A stretch of 64,000 nucleotides of DNA from Natrinema ejinorense (GCF_002494345.1 NZ_NXNI01000001.1:3224001-3288000); one strand, 5' to 3'. Numbered from the stretch's first letter, positions 26,377 through 35,502 are shown. Notes: a model not told the origin generated them from the sequence alone. Made by a program: numbers and translations.

Positions 26377-27741
26377 ATGACCGAGACACAACTACGGTTG
26401 ACGGACGGGTATTTCCTGAAAGGCGGCAACGATGAGTACGTCCTCTTCCATTTCGACGAAGAGGAGACACAACAACTCACGGTGAACCAATACGAGGTGT
26501 TGCGACAGCTCCAGCAGGGAACCGGCGTCGGTTCGGTGGTAGAGACGTTCGACCCCGACAGTCGAGATCACGTCAGGGAGTTCCTCGAGTTCCTCCGAGA
26601 GGAGGGTGTTCTCCACGAAAGCGAGTCCCCACCCGAGGAGGTTCCCCCGCCAGTCGACATGCCTCGTCTCAAGTTCGCCCATCTCGACATCACGGAAGGG
26701 TGTAACATCGCCTGTACCCACTGCTATCAGGAACCATACCTCCATCAGGGGGAGGGGCTGTCGATGGACCGGATCAGACGGTTGGTCAACGAGTTGTACT
26801 GGATGAACGTCGAGTCAGTCATCATCTCCGGCGGTGAGCCGTTCACGCGACCGGATCTGTTCGATATCATCGACTCGATCGAGGAGCGATACATACGCAT
26901 CCAGGACATCCTGACCAACGGAATGTTGATCACCGAGGAGACGATCGAGGCGATCCGCACACTGCGTAGCTCGCCGAACATCGTCATCTCACTCAATGGA
27001 CTCACTCCGGACTCCGACGACGCCATCAGAGGGGAGGGAACGAACGAGGCCTGTCGACGCGGGCTCGAGCGCGTCGCCGACTCCGAGGTCGAAGCGCACG
27101 TCTGTAGCGTCGCGACGACCCTGAATCTCGAGGAGTTACCCGAGATGTACGACTACGTCACCGACCTCGGAGTGAGTCGCTGGCGCATCGGCCTCGCACA
27201 GGTCGAACCCGACGCGACCGACGACGGCTACTTCGAAATCGACCTCGAGGAGTACCAGTCCGTCGGCAAAGAGATCGTCGAGAAACACCTCGAAACGGAC
27301 ACGGAGATGAGTCTCAACGTCGAAGGGCTGTTCAAACAGGAGGTGTTCGAGTTCGGCTACTCCGAGTACGAACCGGACTCGACCATCTGTCGGTACAACG
27401 AACGAAGCTGTTGTGTGAAACCCGACGGAACCGTCACCCCCTGTACGCTCCTTCACGACTACGACTGCGGCGACGTGACCGAGGAGCGACTCGAGGAGGC
27501 GTGGACAGGTGAGGCCATGCGGGAGTTCAAAGGGACGACCGTCTCGGAGGTCGCTCCGGACGACTGTCGAACGTGTGATGCACTGGAGTACTGTGGCGGC
27601 GGCTGCCGGTGGTGGTCCTGGAACGTCGACGAGACGCTTGCCGGACGGGACCCGCGCTTCTGCCAGAACATGCAGTACTTCGTCGACGAAATCCTCCCGA
27701 TGGTCGAGGAGCGAACCGGAATGGAGCCGACGCCACTGTAA
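26377..27741 (+). CDS. Radical SAM/SPASM protein with N-terminal PqqD/RRE-like domain
   Basis: A 454-residue enzyme. Residues ~5-85 have the strand/helix pattern of PqqD-like RiPP recognition elements (LTDGYFLKGGNDEYVLF...LTVNQYEVLRQL). The radical SAM cluster is C109-x3-C113-x2-C116 in EGCNIACTHCYQE; the SAM site has SGGEP (about 150). The C-terminal SPASM domain holds the extra Fe-S cysteines (CCVKPDGTVTPC, CRTCDALEYCGGGC). This architecture is typical of peptide-modifying maturases (PqqE, MftC, AlbA-like). It should act on the peptide encoded 55 bp upstream. Confidence 0.88.
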   Translation: MTETQLRLTDGYFLKGGNDEYVLFHFDEEETQQLTVNQYEVLRQLQQGTGVGSVVETFDPDSRDHVREFLEFLREEGVLHESESPPEEVPPPVDMPRLKFAHLDITEGCNIACTHCYQEPYLHQGEGLSMDRIRRLVNELYWMNVESVIISGGEPFTRPDLFDIIDSIEERYIRIQDILTNGMLITEETIEAIRTLRSSPNIVISLNGLTPDSDDAIRGEGTNEACRRGLERVADSEVEAHVCSVATTLNLEELPEMYDYVTDLGVSRWRIGLAQVEPDATDDGYFEIDLEEYQSVGKEIVEKHLETDTEMSLNVEGLFKQEVFEFGYSEYEPDSTICRYNERSCCVKPDGTVTPCTLLHDYDCGDVTEERLEEAWTGEAMREFKGTTVSEVAPDDCRTCDALEYCGGGCRWWSWNVDETLAGRDPRFCQNMQYFVDEILPMVEERTGMEPTPL

Positions 27742-27743
27742 GC

Positions 27744-28712
27744 ATGAACGGGCCGGCCAACATCACGCTCGAGGTGACGAACCAGTGTCACCTCGATTGC
27801 GATCACTGTTACCTCGAAACGAACCGGAACCTCGACGAACTGTCCGTCGACGAGATCGAGGCGTGTTTGCTCGCCCATCTGGAGACCCACGACGTCGAAT
27901 CGTTCGTAATTACGGGCGGCGAACCGCTGTTGCGGCCCGACATCGACGAGATCTGTGAGATGATCGCTCCCCGCGTCGAGGAACTGCGGCTCCTGACGTC
28001 GCTTTCGACGCGGGACGCGGGCTCACTCGTGGCCGAGCTCCCGATAGACGCTCTCAACGTCTCCGTCGATGGGCCACGAGCGCGACACGACGCCATCAGA
28101 GGGGAGGGGACGTTCGATCGCGTCCTCGAGAACCTGCGGCGGATCGATCGGTCTCGATTGAACGAAGTCTATCTCAACTGTGTCGTCTCCTCGTACAACG
28201 AGGAGGCGTTTCCGGACGTTCTCGAGGCGGTCGATCCCCTCGCCGACACGGTCGGGTTTCAGCTCCAGACGTGGGCGCGACCGGACGACGTCGCTCGCTC
28301 GGCCGAGCGACTCGACTGCGACGAAGGGACCTTTATGCTGCCAGCGGTGCCGGACCATCCGGCAACCCCGTCGACCGTCACGGAGAACGTACAAGAGGTA
28401 CGGGAACGGGGCGAACGATCGTCGACGACGGTGCGGGTGTTCCCGCCCGGGATATCCGACGCTGTGATCCACGAGTGGTTCGGAAGCGGAGAGCGAGAAC
28501 AGATGCGGGGCTGTCAGACGATTTATCGGCGTCCGCTCGTCGGTCCCGAAGGCGATGTCTATCCCTGTCCGTTCGTCCGACAGTCGATGGGGAACGTTCG
28601 CGACGAACCGTTGTCCGAGATTTGGACGGGACGGTCCATCGAACAGTTTCGGCAGCGGCTCTCGGAAACGGGGCTTCTTCCGATCTGCAGTCGGTGTGCC
28701 TGTAGCGCGTGA
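27744..28712 (+). CDS. Second radical SAM protein with SPASM-like C-terminus
   Basis: A 322-residue enzyme starting two bases after the first maturase stops. The cluster motif is C15-x3-C19-x2-C22 (NQCHLDCDHCYLE), with TGGEPLLRPD for SAM binding. The C-terminus has further cysteines (GCQTIYRR, VYPCPFV, ICSRCACSA) that could hold one auxiliary cluster. It lacks the N-terminal recognition domain, so it may work after or with the first enzyme. Two maturases on one precursor suggests a multi-step modification. Confidence 0.87.
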   Translation: MNGPANITLEVTNQCHLDCDHCYLETNRNLDELSVDEIEACLLAHLETHDVESFVITGGEPLLRPDIDEICEMIAPRVEELRLLTSLSTRDAGSLVAELPIDALNVSVDGPRARHDAIRGEGTFDRVLENLRRIDRSRLNEVYLNCVVSSYNEEAFPDVLEAVDPLADTVGFQLQTWARPDDVARSAERLDCDEGTFMLPAVPDHPATPSTVTENVQEVRERGERSSTTVRVFPPGISDAVIHEWFGSGEREQMRGCQTIYRRPLVGPEGDVYPCPFVRQSMGNVRDEPLSEIWTGRSIEQFRQRLSETGLLPICSRCACSA

Positions 28713-28730
28713 CCGTGCGATACAAGCCCG

Positions 28731-29777
28731 CTACAGGCCATCGGCCCCGATCGTCGAGAGCAGTTCCGCGAGCAACTCGACCGTCGTTTCGACATCACTG
28801 CGATCGACTACCTCGACCGGTGTATGAAGATTGCGCGTGGGAAATCCGAGATGGAGGGTCGGGACCGGACCACACGCCGCGGCGAAAACGTCCGCATCCG
28901 TCCCCGTCCCGACGGGCGTCGCCTGGAGTTGAATCGATCGGTCGATGGAGTCGGCGGCCGATCTCGCGGCCGTAACCAGCCGCTGGTGGTTGCCGCCGCC
29001 GCGGGCGACGACCGGCCCGCCGCCGAGCGTGATCTCGTTCCCGACTGCCGTCGGTGCGGCCGGCGCGTCCGTCGCGATCGCCGCGTCGACGACGATCACG
29101 GCGTCGACATCGTACTCGGCCGTCACCATCTCTGCACCGCGTCGACCGATCTCCTCCTGGACGGTACTCACGCCAAGGACGGTCGTCTCGGTCGTCGTCA
29201 CTGCGGCGTGACGGACGACTTCCGCGACGACGTACGCGCCGATCCGGTTGTCATGGCAGCGCGCGGCGATCCGTCCGTTGGCGAGTGTCGCCGGCTCTGC
29301 AGCGATCGTCACCGGATCACCCACGGCGACGCGAGTGCGCGCGTCGGCCCGGTCGTGGGCACCGATGTCGATCCGCAATTCCGTCGGATCGGTGAGTTGG
29401 GTGGCGCTCCAGTCACGCATTTCAGTCGGCGTATGGACGACCACCCCGGTAACGTCGTCATCGGCCGCGTGAACGGTGACGCGCTGTCCGCGTGCGCAGA
29501 CGCCATCGACTGCTCCGACACCGCCGACGTGAAGATATCCACGGTCATCGATCCGTCGCACGACGTATCCGACCGCATCGATGTGGCTCGTCACCGCCAC
29601 AGTCGTCGATCCGTCGCCATCAACCCTCGCGACAGCGTTGTCGTATGGGTCCGTCTCGACCGCGTCGACGCGCCCTGTGACGTGGTCGATCCACACGCGC
29701 TGACACCTCGATTCGTATCCGGAAACCCCCGGCGTCTCGAGCAATTCGTCTAGTAATCCGTCACGTTCCAGTTCCAT
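28731..29777 (-). CDS. M42-family aminopeptidase
   Basis: A 348-residue dinuclear metal peptidase of the M42 (glutamyl aminopeptidase / endoglucanase-like) family. The metal and catalytic residues are present: H65, D176, E208/E209, D231 and H318. The enzyme removes N-terminal residues from peptides. It faces the radical SAM genes with 18 bp between stops, so it is not in their operon. It could trim the modified peptide, as peptidases do in PQQ and mycofactocin pathways, but may just be a housekeeping peptidase. A TATA-like GAAATAAC lies ~27 nt before its ATG. Confidence 0.88.
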   Translation of the reverse strand: MELERDGLLDELLETPGVSGYESRCQRVWIDHVTGRVDAVETDPYDNAVARVDGDGSTTVAVTSHIDAVGYVVRRIDDRGYLHVGGVGAVDGVCARGQRVTVHAADDDVTGVVVHTPTEMRDWSATQLTDPTELRIDIGAHDRADARTRVAVGDPVTIAAEPATLANGRIAARCHDNRIGAYVVAEVVRHAAVTTTETTVLGVSTVQEEIGRRGAEMVTAEYDVDAVIVVDAAIATDAPAAPTAVGNEITLGGGPVVARGGGNHQRLVTAARSAADSIDRSIQLQATPVGTGTDADVFAAACGPVPTLHLGFPTRNLHTPVEVVDRSDVETTVELLAELLSTIGADGL

Positions 29778-30051
29778 CCGTCGATAACACCCGTCTACGT
29801 TATTTCACTGGATAAACGGTGCGGTAATTACTAATGTGTGTTTCCGAACGGCTTCGGCAAGCCGTCGACGAAGCAAGTAGTACCATCCGCACGGACGCGC
29901 CGTGGCTCCCGTACTCGAAGACCGAATCAGGGGCGACCGCGTGATCCCTCGCCATCACCAACTCGAGACCCCGTGTTCCGCTCGCAACCGCTCATACGGT
30001 TTGCTGTCCCGATATGCCGGTCCCACCGGCACTGACGGACAGGAGACCGCC

Positions 30052-30282
30052 TCAGACGTACTGCGAGAGGACTTTCTGGTAGCCCAGTCCGTACGCGCCG
30101 GCATAGAGCATGACGCCGCCGAGGATGGCCATCCAAACCGCGATCATCGCCTCGCCGGAGCCGAGATGCTGGAGGCTCGCCTGCTCGACGAGGACGCCAC
30201 CGACCGTCAACAGGCCGGCGACGACGGTGTAAACGACCAGTGAGAGTGCTTCCGCGATCAGTTCCGGGCCAAGCGATGTCAT
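30052..30282 (-). CDS. Small two-helix membrane protein
   Basis: A 76-residue hydrophobic protein with two membrane helices (about 10-32 and 48-68) around a short polar loop. No known family. The ATG at 30282 (MTSLGPELIAEA) gives a natural start; an upstream in-frame Met adds six residues. The region 29778-30051 beside it holds no gene I can support. Confidence 0.62.
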   Translation of the reverse strand: MTSLGPELIAEALSLVVYTVVAGLLTVGGVLVEQASLQHLGSGEAMIAVWMAILGGVMLYAGAYGLGYQKVLSQYV

Positions 30283-30398
30283 TGTCGTCTCCGTACCCAC
30301 CCACTACACGTAAACCTGTCCCCTCGTGTGCGACACAACGACACGCGCCGAGCGCGCCGAACCGACTCGCATATGCCCTCGGGGACGTATCCCCGAGC

Positions 30399-31091
30399 GT
30401 GCCCGCGTCTGACCCCGATCCGGACCCCGATTCGGGTGGGACCGACGAACCCGCGTATCCGACCAGTCGAAACGTCCTCGAGTCCGACTGCGATCGCTGC
30501 CCGGTCCTCGTCGACTCCCGCGAGCGCATCTCGTGGGGAACCGGCGATCTCGACGCCGAAGTCGTGGTCGTCGGCGAGGCCCCCGGCCGCGGCACTCCCG
30601 AGGCGGACCGCTGGCGGGGCGGCAACTGGACCGGCAGGGCCTACACCTCGCGTCACTCCGGTCGCCGCATCCGTCGCATGCTCGAGCGCGTCGGCTACGG
30701 CGACGACGCCTACTACACGAACGCGGTGAAGTGTTTTCCAGCCGATCCGGCCGATTCGACGACGAACCGTGAGCCCACCGCCGAGGAACGAGCGAACTGC
30801 CGGACACACCTGCTGAGCGAACTCGAGGCGGTCGATCCGGCGGTCGTGCTCGCGACCGGCAAACACGCGACGACGACCGTGCTCGCGGCCGAGGGTCGCG
30901 AACTCGAGGGGTTCGTCGACAGCGTGCTCGAGCCGGTGTGGTGTACGCGACTGGACGTGTGGCTCGTACCGATCCTCCATCCTTCGTATCAGGACGTCTG
31001 GGTCGGCCGGCTGGGATACGAGCCCGAGGCGTATCTCGCGGCGATCGGCGAGACGCTCGAGGAGTGCTGTGACCGCGGCGCTGACCGATAG
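30399..31091 (+). CDS. Uracil-DNA glycosylase, Fe-S family
   Basis: About 230 residues. Motif A is GEAPGRG (59-65), and HPSY near 194 is the second catalytic motif. Cysteines at 31, 34, 112 and 134 match the 4Fe-4S ligands of family 4/5-type UDGs. It removes deaminated cytosine from DNA, useful in a GC-rich genome. The start is taken at GTG 30399 because a TATA-like CATATG near 30370 lies about 27 nt upstream; the longer in-frame reading includes promoter sequence. The acidic, low-complexity N-terminus (1-24) is a halophile feature. Confidence 0.85.
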   Translation: MPASDPDPDPDSGGTDEPAYPTSRNVLESDCDRCPVLVDSRERISWGTGDLDAEVVVVGEAPGRGTPEADRWRGGNWTGRAYTSRHSGRRIRRMLERVGYGDDAYYTNAVKCFPADPADSTTNREPTAEERANCRTHLLSELEAVDPAVVLATGKHATTTVLAAEGRELEGFVDSVLEPVWCTRLDVWLVPILHPSYQDVWVGRLGYEPEAYLAAIGETLEECCDRGADR

Positions 31092-31199
31092 AGCCGTCCG
31101 TCGGGGCGGGAACGGGAAGTTTCGAGGCCCCGGAGCCGAACACCTGTCCCGACAGCCGAGCCGGGCCCTCGCGGGGATCGCTCGCCGCAGGGAGCGGCG

Positions 31200-31901
31200 C
31201 TACAGCACCTGTGTGGAGGGCGTCGCCTCGAGCGACGGCGGCGCGATGTCCCACCGATCCGCAGTGACGCCGTCGACGCCGGCCGCCCGGAGCGCGCGGA
31301 GGTCGTCGACCGTTCGCGCAGCCTTCCAGGCGATGACGCCGAACCCGTGGTCGCGGGCGGCGGAGACGACGTCAGTGCCGACGCAGAGGTCGTAGTGGGG
31401 GAACACGTGTGAACACGCGAGATCGAGCGCCCGGGAGAGGTTGCTGTCGGGCTCGTCGCCGAAAAGGAGCCCGTTGGGAACGTCCAGACAGCAGTCCTCG
31501 ACTTCCGCCAGCGCCGCGGGGAGGAACGACGTCACGCGGACGTCGACACCGGCCGCCATCGCGAGTTGCATCGCGTCCGTGGCGACGCCGGTGTCTTTGA
31601 GTTCGATCTGGACGGTGGTTCCGTCCGGCACGGCTCGCAGTACCGACTCGAGGCGCGGAATCGGTTCACCGGAGTCGAGCACGGTGAGTTCGCGGAGGTC
31701 GGTCCACGGCGTTTCCGAGACCCGACCGTCCGCGTCGGTGACACGCTCGAGGGTGGCATCGTGAAACACCACCAGTTCACCCGACGCACAGCGTCGAACA
31801 TCGATCTCGACTGCGGGCAGCCGTCTGGCGGCTTCACGGATCGCGAGGACGGTGTTTTCCGGAAACTGATCTGCACAGCCACGATGGCCGATAATCTCCA
31901 T
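31200..31901 (-). CDS. Glycerophosphodiester phosphodiesterase (GDPD family)
   Basis: A 233-residue GDPD-fold enzyme: GHRG (5-8), the metal Glu pair in VEIDVR and the second His in VVFHDATLERVTD, with ELK and AW-type strands downstream. It hydrolyses glycerophosphodiesters to glycerol-3-P (or sn-glycerol-1-P-type substrates in archaea) and an alcohol. A TATA-like CAATATTGATA precedes the ATG. It is the third gene on this strand after the CDP-glycerol-type pair, separated by 177 bp, which hints at related polyol-phosphate chemistry. Confidence 0.88.
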   Translation of the reverse strand: MEIIGHRGCADQFPENTVLAIREAARRLPAVEIDVRRCASGELVVFHDATLERVTDADGRVSETPWTDLRELTVLDSGEPIPRLESVLRAVPDGTTVQIELKDTGVATDAMQLAMAAGVDVRVTSFLPAALAEVEDCCLDVPNGLLFGDEPDSNLSRALDLACSHVFPHYDLCVGTDVVSAARDHGFGVIAWKAARTVDDLRALRAAGVDGVTADRWDIAPPSLEATPSTQVL

Positions 31902-32078
31902 CTATTGGGTTCCCACCAGGCAGCAGGTATCAATATTGTGTTTTCCCGCCGTATTCCGTTCAATCGGGCAGACACTCATCGAACGTAGAACGTCGGGTTA
32001 TCGGGGACGGGGCGTGAACGAACGTCGCCGGTAGAGGGGTGAGATCGCCGTGGGTTCCGTACACTGCCCGTCCGTCGC

Positions 32079-32759
32079 TCACGCAGACCGGATCCGCTCG
32101 GATGCGAGCCACGCTCGGGCCCGCTCGAGGTCGGCCGGGCGATTGACCTCGATGTGTCGCTCGGCCGGGATCAACAGTGGCCGAGTCGGCGTCCGAGGGT
32201 AGACGAAGGGATACCAGTCGGAGAGTCGCTCTCGGAGGATCCGGATCGCCGCCGCCCGGTGGTCGCGGCTCACGATACCGAACCCGGCGTGTTGGTGGCC
32301 CTCGATGAGTCCGTACTCCGTCACCCGACCCGAATCGTCCCAGCGAATCGCCGTCTCGTCGGCCTGAATCCCCGGAATACAGCCGACGAGGTTGAGATGT
32401 CCCGACAGGGACTCGAACGTCCCCACGAGCCGACCGATCTCGCGCTCGTCGACGAGAACGTCGCCGTTCATGACCAGCAGATCGTCCGGAATGCGTTCGA
32501 GTGCCAGCAGTAACGACGCGGCGTTTTCGTAGCGGTCCCACCCCTCGAGGACGAGCGGATCGTCGGGATCGTACCTGTCGAGGACCGTCTCGTGGCGATA
32601 CCCGAGGACGATGCTCGTTCCGTCCACGTGTGAGTCGAGCAGGGTGCGCTGTCGGTCGTACAGCGTCCGGCCGTCGAACTCGAGGAAGGCTTTCGGGACA
32701 TCGTCGGTGTACGGTCCCATCCGCCGGCCGCGGCCGGCCGCGAGGATCACGCCACGCAT
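32079..32759 (-). CDS. Sugar/polyol-phosphate nucleotidyltransferase
   Basis: A 226-residue NTP-transferase fold: LAAGRGRRMGPYTDDVPKAF (nucleotide-binding loop plus Lys), LLVMNGDVLVDE (metal Asp) and ERHIEVNRPADL near the C-terminus. It makes an NDP-linked precursor. It overlaps the upstream gene by 13 bp, so both are co-translated. Since that gene looks like a CDP-glycerol glycerophosphotransferase, a CTP-dependent role is plausible, but the base and sugar cannot be read from the sequence. Confidence 0.83.
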   Translation of the reverse strand: MRGVILAAGRGRRMGPYTDDVPKAFLEFDGRTLYDRQRTLLDSHVDGTSIVLGYRHETVLDRYDPDDPLVLEGWDRYENAASLLLALERIPDDLLVMNGDVLVDEREIGRLVGTFESLSGHLNLVGCIPGIQADETAIRWDDSGRVTEYGLIEGHQHAGFGIVSRDHRAAAIRILRERLSDWYPFVYPRTPTRPLLIPAERHIEVNRPADLERARAWLASERIRSA

Positions 32760-33733
32760 CGGCACACCTCCCTGGCAGCGCGTTCGCCGGCACGTCCGTC
32801 CATCGGGATCCCGAGACGGTCGAGCCACGACGCCCGCCGGCGCTTCGCAGCGTCGGGTTCGCCGTTGCGGTACAACTCGTCGACGAGCGCGAAGTCGATC
32901 GCGTCCGCGGTGACGCCGATTTCGGGAACGTCACGATCCGGTGCGTCGATGTCCGTCAACTGGACGAGCGGTCGGCCGGTGTGGAGCCACTCGGCGATCG
33001 AGCCGGAGTAATCCGAGACGAGCACGTCCGATCGACGCATGCTCTCGGTGGGCGTCGTGGCCGTGTCGAAGACGACGTTCGGAATCTCGGCGATCCGATC
33101 CCGGCACGCTCGAGTGACGGCTAACCCCGGCCCTTCGCGTCTGTCGGTCGGGTGGGGTCGAAAGAGCAGTTCGTACTCCGTGTCGGCGAAGCACTCGACG
33201 ACCGAACGGGCGGTGTTCGCGTACGCACCCCGGCCGACCTTGTAGTTGGTCGGCGCGTACAGTATCCGGCGTTCGCGGGGCGGCGGCGCGTCGACCAGTT
33301 CGTCGGCTTCCGGGATCCCCACGACGGCGATCCGTACGTCGGGGGGAGCAACGGCCCGGTACGCCCGCGCCCAGCGCTCGCCGGGTGCGAGCGCGGCGGC
33401 GACGTGCTCAAGGATCGTCGCCGTCGTGACCTCGATCTCGCCGCGACCGATCGACGCGCCGTGGCGGACGTGAACGAGCGGGTACTCCTCGTAGAACGTG
33501 AACCGCTCGATGCCGAATCGGTGGTTGTAGACGACGACGCCGGGATCGATCGCCCGAACGTTTTCGTCGACCGCGTCGGGGTCGCGCACTTCGATCTCGA
33601 CGATCCGATCGCTACAGCCCCGGGCGTCCGCTCGGACCGGGACGAACGCGGATTCGACGTCCACGTGACGGTCGATCGCTTCGAACGTCTTTCGCATGAA
33701 CGGCCGCTCGATCGCGTATAGTACTACCACCAT
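32747..33733 (-). CDS. CDP-glycerol glycerophosphotransferase-like protein
   Basis: About 328 residues resembling the C-terminal half of TagF/TagB-type enzymes that polymerise glycerol-phosphate units. Typical segments: RRILYAPTNYKVGRGAY, ELLFRPHP and VLVSDYSGSIAEW. In bacteria these build teichoic acids. The ATG at 33733 is preferred to a GTG eight codons upstream. With the nucleotidyltransferase it forms a two-gene operon; GDPD follows. A cell-surface polyol-phosphate polymer or linker is a reasonable guess. Confidence 0.78.
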   Translation of the reverse strand: MVVVLYAIERPFMRKTFEAIDRHVDVESAFVPVRADARGCSDRIVEIEVRDPDAVDENVRAIDPGVVVYNHRFGIERFTFYEEYPLVHVRHGASIGRGEIEVTTATILEHVAAALAPGERWARAYRAVAPPDVRIAVVGIPEADELVDAPPPRERRILYAPTNYKVGRGAYANTARSVVECFADTEYELLFRPHPTDRREGPGLAVTRACRDRIAEIPNVVFDTATTPTESMRRSDVLVSDYSGSIAEWLHTGRPLVQLTDIDAPDRDVPEIGVTADAIDFALVDELYRNGEPDAAKRRRASWLDRLGIPMDGRAGERAAREVCRCVA

Positions 33734-33837
33734 GCTCTGAATCACCAAGGAGCGCACCCGTGGGCGCCGTCGTCCGGTCGATGCGATCCGATGGCTCGCT
33801 GAACCGCATCGATCAGACTAACCGATAGCAAGAGTAC

Positions 33838-33874
33838 GCCGGCCAGTCCGATAACGTTTGCAGTACTGGTCGGC
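33838..33874. other. Imperfect inverted repeat in a gene-free gap
   Basis: GCCGGCCAGT (33838-33847) and ACTGGTCGGC (33865-33874) pair over 9 of 10 bases with a 17-nt loop, upstream of the CDP-glycerol-type operon and opposite the SRPBCC gene. It could be an operator or a hairpin. The rest of 33758-34021 is AT-rich and without a gene. Confidence 0.35.
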
Positions 33875-34021
33875 AGAATACAGTTATTTATTCAATACTG
33901 TCCCCAGATAAGAGTACGATTCTCAAGAGAGAGTGACGATCGTTCACGCGACGGGCCCTCAAATCGGGCGAGCTCTCACCCACAGATACCAAAATTTAAC
34001 TTACGAACGCAGACGTTCGGT

Positions 34022-34498
34022 ATGCCGACGTATCAGCGGACATCAGTGGTCGATGCCGACTTCGAGACGGTCTGGGACTTTTACGACGGCGTCGAGGAAC
34101 TGGAAGCCCTGACGCCCGACTGGATGGGGCTGCAAGTGCCTCGCGTCGTCGGCCCCGACGGCCAACGGGATCCGGACGGCTACGGGGTCGGAACCGAGGT
34201 CCACCTCCGATCGCCGCTGCTCGAGCGACTGCCGGCCGGCGAGTGGGTCGTCAGGATCACCGAGTACGAACCGGGCGAGAACCGGGCGTTCTTCGTCGAC
34301 GAACAGGTCGACGATCGGGGACCGTTCGAACGGTGGCGACACACTCATCGATTCGCGGCGCTGAACGGAAAGACCGTGCTTCACGACCGGGTCGACTACC
34401 GGCTGCCGGTCGCCGGCAACCTCCCGTTGGCGACGCCGTCGCTGGCGATCATGCTGTGGTATCGCCACCGTCGAACCCGGACGCTGCTGGCCGAGTGA
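34022..34498 (+). CDS. SRPBCC/START-like protein
   Basis: A 158-residue helix-grip fold protein: an N-terminal strand (YQRTSVVDADFETVWDFYDG), a C-terminal long helix and the pattern of polyketide-cyclase-like ligand-binding proteins. These carry a hydrophobic ligand; which one is unknown. A single domain of normal length, standing alone. Confidence 0.82.
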   Translation: MPTYQRTSVVDADFETVWDFYDGVEELEALTPDWMGLQVPRVVGPDGQRDPDGYGVGTEVHLRSPLLERLPAGEWVVRITEYEPGENRAFFVDEQVDDRGPFERWRHTHRFAALNGKTVLHDRVDYRLPVAGNLPLATPSLAIMLWYRHRRTRTLLAE

Positions 34499-34568
34499 CC
34501 TCGGTGTCGCGCGGCCCCGAGGCGATCGGTCGGTAACCTTCTTACAGCGGGCCGACACACACTCGAGC

Positions 34569-34988
34569 ATGAGTACGATCTTCAGCCAGATCGTGGAGGG
34601 AGAGATCCCCGCGCGAATCGTGTACGAAGACGAGACGACGGTGGCCTTCCTCGACGCCAATCCGCTGGCACCCGGCCACACGCTGGTAATCCCAAAAGAC
34701 GAGTACGAGCGGCTGAACGACGTTCCCGACGACGTCGCCGAGGACCTCTACGCGACCGTTCACCGCATGGTCCCCGCCGTCGAAGAGAGCGTCGACGCCG
34801 ACGCGACGACCGTCGCGTTCAACAACGGCGAAGCCGCCGGTCAGGAGGTTCCCCACGTCCACTGCCACATCGTCCCCCGCTTCGAGGGCGACGGCGGCGG
34901 TCCCATCCACGCCATCGCGGGCGAGCGGCCCGACCTCGAGGACGACGAGCTCGACGACATCGCCGCGGACATCGAGTCTCGCGCCTGA
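34569..34988 (+). CDS. HIT-family hydrolase
   Basis: A 139-residue HIT protein with the triad HVHCHI (H96, H98, H100). It is a nucleotide-phosphoramidate or dinucleotide hydrolase of the HINT type. The C-terminal 30 residues are highly acidic. It has its own promoter 70 bp after the SRPBCC gene. Confidence 0.93.
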   Translation: MSTIFSQIVEGEIPARIVYEDETTVAFLDANPLAPGHTLVIPKDEYERLNDVPDDVAEDLYATVHRMVPAVEESVDADATTVAFNNGEAAGQEVPHVHCHIVPRFEGDGGGPIHAIAGERPDLEDDELDDIAADIESRA

Positions 34989-35137
34989 GTCGACCGAGGG
35001 AGCGCTGTCGAGCGACGGGCCTCGCCGCCGGGATCGTACGGAGAGCGACGCTCGAATCCACGGCGTCGAACGCGGCGATCGCCGGCGAAGATGTTCGCAC
35101 CGATATCCTTGCACTCCCGTCCCCAGGCTGTGACCGA

Positions 35138-35443
35138 ATGACCGATCGAGAGGCGCTTCTTCAGGACCTCGCGAGAAGACTCCGGGAGTACGACGCCGTC
35201 GACGACGCCTTCCTCGCGAAGAGTTTCACCGACCGCCACCTGATCCTCGATCTCGAGGACGGGCACTCGCTGCCGGGGGAACTCCGGGACCTGCTCGCCG
35301 ACCACGATCTCCAGGGGGCGAACGAGGAGTACGACACCGGCGGCGACGATCCGTCCTTCGCCGGGGATCTCGAGGACGGGACGCGCCACCAGTTCGTCGA
35401 TACCCGAACCCGTGGCGACCACCAGTCGTACGTCGTGGAGTGA
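35138..35443 (+). CDS. Small acidic protein, unknown function
   Basis: A 101-residue strongly acidic soluble protein (LRDLLADHDLQGANEEYDTGGDD). No Cys, no membrane segment and no recognised family. Its codon use and D/E bias match real haloarchaeal genes. Confidence 0.6.
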   Translation: MTDREALLQDLARRLREYDAVDDAFLAKSFTDRHLILDLEDGHSLPGELRDLLADHDLQGANEEYDTGGDDPSFAGDLEDGTRHQFVDTRTRGDHQSYVVE

Positions 35444-35502
35444 CCCGAAGATAGTCGCCGACCCGTCGTGACGTTTTTCCGGCCGCCGAACGAGACTCGC
35501 GT

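Noticed and set aside
30240-30398. Upstream N-terminal extension of the uracil-DNA glycosylase
   Set aside because: It would include the TATA-like box and overlap the divergent small membrane gene; sequence is not protein-like.
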